Source: Rheum nobile
Taxonomy: Eukaryota; Streptophyta; Magnoliopsida; Caryophyllales; Polygonaceae
Direction: 5' to 3'
NCBI GenBank assembly: GCA_027886185.1
Contig: WOAB01000528.1
Span: 3,596,001 to 3,660,000, forward strand
DNA: 64,000 nucleotides
In this document: positions 59,049 to 64,000 of the stretch, in pieces
Layout: the number at the start of each line of letters is the position of its first letter
Numbering within the stretch: position 1 is the stretch's first letter
Translations under genes and position numbers: made by a program
Notes under the pieces: model-generated
Seen by the model: only the letters and a program-made list of their open reading frames with translations
Database searches by the model: none
Told to the model about the DNA's origin: nothing

Positions 59049-61277
59049 TTACTTGGCCACTTGTTCAAGTACCGGTATCTTCTTCCAGGTCTCCTCCATC
59101 CCGGTGACCTGCAACGGAGGCAACGAAAACATGCTAACGGTCGAGCTGCCGCTTCTGATCTCCTTGAGTGCCCTCAGTGCTGAAATGGTGCTTTTCATGT
59201 ATAGGCTCTCCATATGCTCTATGTCCCCAAGCTCCTTTGGACACTTGAGGAGCTCGTCTACAGTTGAGCTAGTGGTGGGCCCGCAAAGCTCGTCTGAGTC
59301 CCCGGTGGAGGCAACGGATGGCTCGGTTTTAGGGGAGAGCAGATCAAGCATTCTTTCACATTCTTTGACGAGCTTGAAAAGGACGTCCGTTATGAAAAAG
59401 GGCTGCTGGAGAACCTTCTGAATGAAGGGCAGGCGAATAAGGGCGCCTGTCCTCTTGTCGTACTTCTTCAAGATCTTCACTAGTCCTGCAACACACAAGT
59501 GTGAGTTCAGGTTCAGGTACTTGAAAATCAATGAAGAAACTAGAAGTCCTGAAGAAGATCCCCCATTCAGTAATGGAGTATAGAAGCTTATTTTAAGCCA
59601 AGAGTCGCGATTATGGCATTTTGTCGAACACTTAAACACACAAAGACATCAATATTAATAGCATTATATTCTTAGTATATACTGTATACTAAGAATATAA
59701 TGCTATTAATATTGACTTTTCAAAGGTATAACAAGAAAAAGGATAGTCAATTTCATAAGGAATTCAAACAAAGAAATAGTCAATTTCATAAGGAAGTCAA
59801 ACAAAGAAATAGTCAATTTTATAAGAAAGTCAAACAAAAAAATGGTCAATTTCATAAGAAAGTCAATCAGTCAGACACTTTAAGATAGTCAACCTTAAAA
59901 CATAAAGAAAATCGCTAGTCAAAATATAGTAATCAAGTACATATGCTATCCATTCGTTATATTTGTTTTATAGAGGATTCGCTGAACTCAGCGACGACAT
60001 AAAACAAAAGATTTGACCCTATCAACTATAAGGAAAATCCTAATCTTACTTCAAACTCATCCAAAACTCCCAATTTTGATCTAGAACCATTCTAAGTACC
60101 AACTAGGCAACTACCAACATCTTCATTCTCAAGGAATATCATAGTCGAATGCCACAATAGGTTACAAGTTACAACCAAAATGGAATTGATCGAGCAGGAA
60201 TATCCCAAGGATGATTCTCTCATTAAGAAATATCGATCAGCTGGCCCCACGTGGTGGATCAAAGGTCTATTTTTAAAGGCTATGTCGGCCCTTCCCCCAC
60301 CTTAAGCAATTAACACTACGGATTGGCTCAACACAACTAGTGGAGGTAAGATATAAGGAAATGCAAAGCAAATACCGAAACGGAAAAGTAATAAACCTGA
60401 ATTTACCTGTGTAGTTAAGAGCACTGTAATTTTCCAACAAGACCATCTCGCCATGGAAATCCACAATCTCCTTCTTAATTCTCCACATCTCCTCATTCAG
60501 GGCCTTGGCCTTGGCCTTTGTAACTCTGTCTTGCAATTCCTGAAATCACACACAATTATATCAACAGATTGTCAATTGTCTTGGCCGGACATCAAATTGA
60601 ATTTCCTTTCCGTAGATGAGTAAAAAATATGACCAGAGGAACTAATTTTAACTCCTAGAGGATTGCAAATGGTGTAATCCGATTTCAAATTAGCCGGAAA
60701 CAAACATCCTGAGATAGACAATAACAACCACCAGATCACAACAGGACAAGATCACACGACTTACAAGAGATACACATACACAACTTCCTTACAGCTCCTA
60801 ATTTCAGCTCAGGTCGATCAAAATGTCAATTGCTTCAAATCTGACCTCAAAATCCCCAAACCTTTGACTCACTTTAAAACTTCCGATTCCGAATTCGCGT
60901 AAATCCGGCCGATCGATGAATTAGATATAGAGAGAAGGAGAAAAGTTTGAGAACCGCTATACCTTCATCCTGATGATGTATTCCTCCTCCATCTCGATGA
61001 AGAACGAGTTGAATTTCTCAAGCTCGTCCTCGAGAAGCCTGATGAAATCACGCTCCTCCCTGGACATCCCGTACTCCGCCACAGCCACGGCCAAGCAATC
61101 GGAGAAACCGCCGGACGAGATCCTCTGACGCTTAACAGGATGAAGAGCGCCATTGTTAGCGCCCTTGGGATCGATGAGCTTCAGGCGCTTCTTGAGGTCT
61201 TTGTACGACAAGAACTTGTCTCTCCACTCCGGGAGAGTCTCCTCGATCTGGTTCCTCAAGCTCTTCCCGAACTTCAT
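59049..61277 (-). CDS. SPX-domain phosphate-sensing protein (SPX1/SPX2 type)
   Basis: Exons on the minus strand: 61277-60963, 60539-60407, 59485-59049. They give 294 aa with GT-AG introns and consistent phases. Nearly the first 170 residues form the SPX domain: start MKFGKSLRNQIEETLPEWRD, then SYKDLKKRLKLID with Y25 and K29, and the second lysine cluster KILKKYDKRTG at about 153-161. These basic residues bind inositol pyrophosphates in known SPX domains. No EXS, MFS or RING domain follows, so this is a stand-alone SPX protein. Such proteins bind PHR transcription factors when phosphate is sufficient and repress the starvation response in the nucleus. The C-terminal part is serine-rich. Two P1BS sites upstream fit induction by PHR. 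Which SPX member it is cannot be fixed by eye. Confidence 0.93.
59649..59715. repeat. Perfect 31-bp inverted repeat in SPX intron 2
   Basis: The left arm 59649-59679 (TCAATATTAATAGCATTATA, continuing to AGTATA) is exactly complementary to 59685-59715, with a 5-base loop. It lies in intron 2 of the SPX gene. It may be a tiny MITE or a recent inversion-duplication. Confidence 0.9.
59738..59875. repeat. Tandem repeat of about 32 bp in SPX intron 2
   Basis: About four to five copies of a unit containing TAGTCAATTTCATAAGGAAG and then TCAAACAAAGAAA, with small changes. It starts right after the hairpin. Confidence 0.85.
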
Positions 61278-61451
61278 TGTCGGACCAAAATTTCTCCCGA
61301 TTTTGCGAGATGAAATCGAAAACGGAAGGCGATCTTCGAGTGAAGAATGCGAATTGAGATTTTACTCACAGAGAGGCAAAAAAGAAGTGGTGCGGTGGAG
61401 AGGAAGGCGGTGAAGGAGAGAGATGATATAAACGGTTGTGAAAAACTAACA

Positions 61452-61482
61452 GAATATTCGGCATTTTTTAGCCCGAATATCC
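61452..61482 (-). promoter_or_regulatory. Two P1BS (PHR1-binding) sites upstream of SPX
   Basis: GAATATTC (61452-61459) and GAATATCC (61475-61482) both match the P1BS consensus GNATATNC. They are 23 bp apart (two helical turns), about 175-205 bp upstream of the SPX ATG. PHR1-type MYB factors bind such sites as dimers and activate SPX genes under phosphate starvation. Confidence 0.75.
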
Positions 61483-61507
61483 GGCGTTTTATTTCTCTAG
61501 GGGGTAT

Positions 61508-64000
61508 ATTTATTTTTTTTTATTTTTTTTCATTAAGTAAGAATTAGACTGAAAATCACAGAGGAGCCGGTTTCTCAGTCTATAGCATCCTTTCGGATGA
61601 GAATTATAAATTCTAAATTAGTTCGAATATCTTCCAAGGAACTAAGTTGGACCTCCTTAGCGATGAAGTCGGCCACCACGTTTGTTTCCCGGAAGACATG
61701 AGAAATCTGCACTGAAGAGAAAAGTTATAAAATACACAGGATAGCAGAAATAATCATTTCAATATCCCATGGACAATGTCAGATTTGATTAAGGACATTC
61801 ACAACGGTCAAGTTATCGCATTCAAGTTGTATGTTGGTAATGCCTAATTCATGGCCTTTACCAGGGCATTTCTTACAGCAAGCATTTCAGTTTTTAAGGG
61901 GGTTGAGGTACCACATTTATCCCCGAAGATAAAAATAGGTTCACCTTTGTTGTTCCGGAAAATATAGCCAAAGCTAGATTCACCATTCGTTTTTGTTGAT
62001 CCATCAGTATTGATTTTAATAATTTTATCTGAAGATTTTTTCCATTTTTTATTGGACGTCTGAAGTTATTTATTCTATGAGGTTTAGGTCTGTCATCTGC
62101 TAGGCAGTCAGGATTCCAGGTTTTCGTCTTATTCCAGTTCTCAATTTGTTGTTTAATATAACTCGAAATATCCTTGATGTGGTTGACATCATTATTTGGG
62201 CTTCCAAATCTTTGTTGGTTTCTATAGAACCAGATTCCCCACCAAGAAACCAGTAATTCTATGATTTGCGAGCGATCGGTTTTTTATCGAATTTCATCAA
62301 TGATTTCATTGATTTTTTTATTTGCTATGTTTAGGTAAGTAATAATACCATATGTGAAATGGTTCATTTTCTCTATTGTTTTCTTGGTATGGTTACAATG
62401 GAATAGGAGATGATTCAAATCCTCCAATTGCGCATTGCATCGGATGCATCCCTGGGGGATTGCTACCCCTTTTTTCTGTTAGTCTTGCTTTTGTTGGTAA
62501 TCAGTTTTTCATTATTTTCCAAGCAAAGTTTTTAACTTTGGGGTAAGTGTCCAATTTCCAGATCCAAGAAGAATCATACGCAGTGTATCTTTTGTTTCTG
62601 TTGATTAGTTCCATGACAGAGTTTGTAGAAAACCAACTATTCTTACTGGTTTCCCAATACATTCTATCATGAATATCATTCAACGGAATTGGGATTGATG
62701 TTATCTTTGTTACTAAGTCATGGGGTAAATGTTGTTCTATTAGGTTCTTATTCCAGGTTTTATTTGATAGCATAAAATCGGCTACCAGAGCATCTTTGTT
62801 CAAGGTAACTTGTGTGTTTATGGAGTCACTCAACGGGGATTTGGAAACCCAATTATCTAGCCAGAATTTGATTGTTCTGCCATTACCAACTTGCCAGATT
62901 AATCCAGACTTGAATTCATCAATGAGTTCAATCATTTTGGACCATTGCCAAGAGCAGTTTCTTTTTTTTCTCGTAGTGAAAGATATGGACTATTTTCAGG
63001 TATTTTTCAGTAACAACTCTAACCCAGTAGTTATTTGGTTCTCAGGCCAAGGCCTCCTTGTTGTGTTGGTTTACAATTTTTTTCCCAGCCTATCAGAGGC
63101 TTATAGGAGCTATCTTTGTTCCAAAAGAAAGATTTGTTTAGCTTGTCAAGTTCATTGTGTGTGTGTGAAGGTAGCATAAAGCTTTGCATAAGAAAGTTTG
63201 GTCTAGAAGCTAGGTTGGTTTTGATCAGAGTTGTTCTGCCTGCTTGAGAAAGAGAATTTGCTTTCCATTTTACGAGTTGTTGTTGTGTACTGAGTAGAAG
63301 ATCAGAAAACGTAATCGAGTTGACTCTGCCATTAATGATAGGGCACCCCAAGGTATTTTTCAAGGGATATCATCTTTGTAATGGTGAGGATACCTTGTAT
63401 AGCTATTTTATTTTGATTGGTGACTTTTTTAGTGACTTGAAAAGCCGATTTGTGAAAATTCACTTTTTGTCATGAGATTTTACAGTAGTCATCAATAATG
63501 TCCTTTATTTCTTTACAGTGCTCTTGTTTAGCTTTTGAGAAGATCACAATATCATCAGCAAAGGCCAGGAAATGGATTCTTGATCCTTGATGAGTGATTT
63601 GAAATCCTAAAGGATTACGAGGTCTTTCAGAGGCTTTTTGTAGTTTTCTAGCAAGGATTTCAGATCCCAAAATAAATAGGAAAGGGGAGAGGGGGTCACC
63701 CTGTCGGAGTCCTCTTGTCAGTTTGAATTTTTTTGTCGGTCCGTTGTTTACAAGCACCGAGAAGGAGACTGTGGTTATACATTCTCTTATCCATTTGATA
63801 AATTTTTCATGGAATCCATATTTTTCCATAGTTTTGAGAATGAAATTCAATTCAATTATGTCATACACTTTTTCCATATCTAATTTGAGCGCAATGAAGC
63901 CTTCAGTTCCTTTTTTCGATTTGAAGGAGTGAAAGATCTCATGGGCAATTAGAATATTATCTTGAATTGCCCTGTTTGCAACAAACGCACCTTATAGGAG
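61508..64000 (-). mobile_element. L1-type LINE, 3' portion, continues past the window end
   Basis: The element is on the minus strand; the 3' end is marked by an A-rich tail (T-rich on the plus strand, 61508-61532). Going upstream: RNase H (NTDGSTKTNGESSFGYIF; ECDNLTVVN; HVFRETNVVADFIA; ending IRKDAID), zinc-finger-RVT region near 62400-62935, and reverse transcriptase (LTRGLRQGDPLSPFLFILGS; FLAFADDIVIFSKAKQEH). The FADD active site is intact, but frames are broken near 63370-63470 and in the RNase H region (a TAG-type break after NVLNQI). The 190-bp stub at 33161-33350 has the same 3' end, so it is the same or a close family. Confidence 0.9.

Overview
This window is nuclear DNA from a flowering plant, most likely a eudicot. 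The genes have many introns with GT-AG borders. There is a eukaryotic tRNA-Arg gene with no encoded CCA, and AT-rich intergenic DNA is packed with plant-type transposons (Ty3/gypsy, L1-type LINEs, Helitrons, MITEs, AT minisatellites). I cannot name the species.

Four protein genes look intact. (1) 17521-21302 (+): an FKBP43/FKBP53-type nuclear prolyl isomerase and histone chaperone, 11 exons, 508 aa. (2) 25316-27100 (+): a single-exon GRAS transcription factor of the SCL4/SCL7 type, 594 aa. (3) 37796-42758 (+): XPD/ERCC2 (plant UVH6), 11 coding exons, 757 aa, with Walker A, DEAH and all four Fe-S cysteines. (4) 61277-59049 (-): an SPX-domain phosphate-signalling protein, 3 exons, 294 aa, with two PHR1-type sites (P1BS) just upstream. 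A tRNA-Arg(CCU) gene lies at 46281-46353 (-). These genes act separately (chromatin and rRNA, transcription, DNA repair and TFIIH, phosphate sensing) and do not form a cluster.

Broken genes: an unrecognised host gene at 127-6570 split by a gypsy element; a truncated XPD copy (23130-24990) directly upstream of the GRAS gene; a frameshifted MAKR-like pseudogene near 56.3-56.9 kb; an RNase H remnant near 53.2-53.5 kb.

Mobile DNA by region. 0-9 kb: an internally deleted gypsy element (227-5901) with a solo LTR nested in its 3' LTR (3075-5438), then a second solo LTR of that family (6729-9009); a third lies at 33396-36095. All three have perfect 5-bp target duplications. 11.8-17.2, 28.7-31.1 and 43.5-45.9 kb: large foldback elements that share one plan, namely outer inverted repeats made of short GC-containing palindromes around an AT-rich minisatellite. 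They are the least explained structures here. One holds a gypsy remnant with LTR ends in inverted orientation. 31-33.4 kb: Helitron sequences and a 190-bp LINE stub. 46.9-50.4 kb: a 5'-truncated LINE with a 17-bp target duplication, itself interrupted by an LTR-PBS fragment. 50.9-51.8 kb: a solo LTR of another family. 54-58.4 kb: Harbinger-, Mutator- and Stowaway-like MITEs. 61.5-64 kb: a second LINE, running off the window, whose 3' end lies about 25 bp from the SPX P1BS sites.
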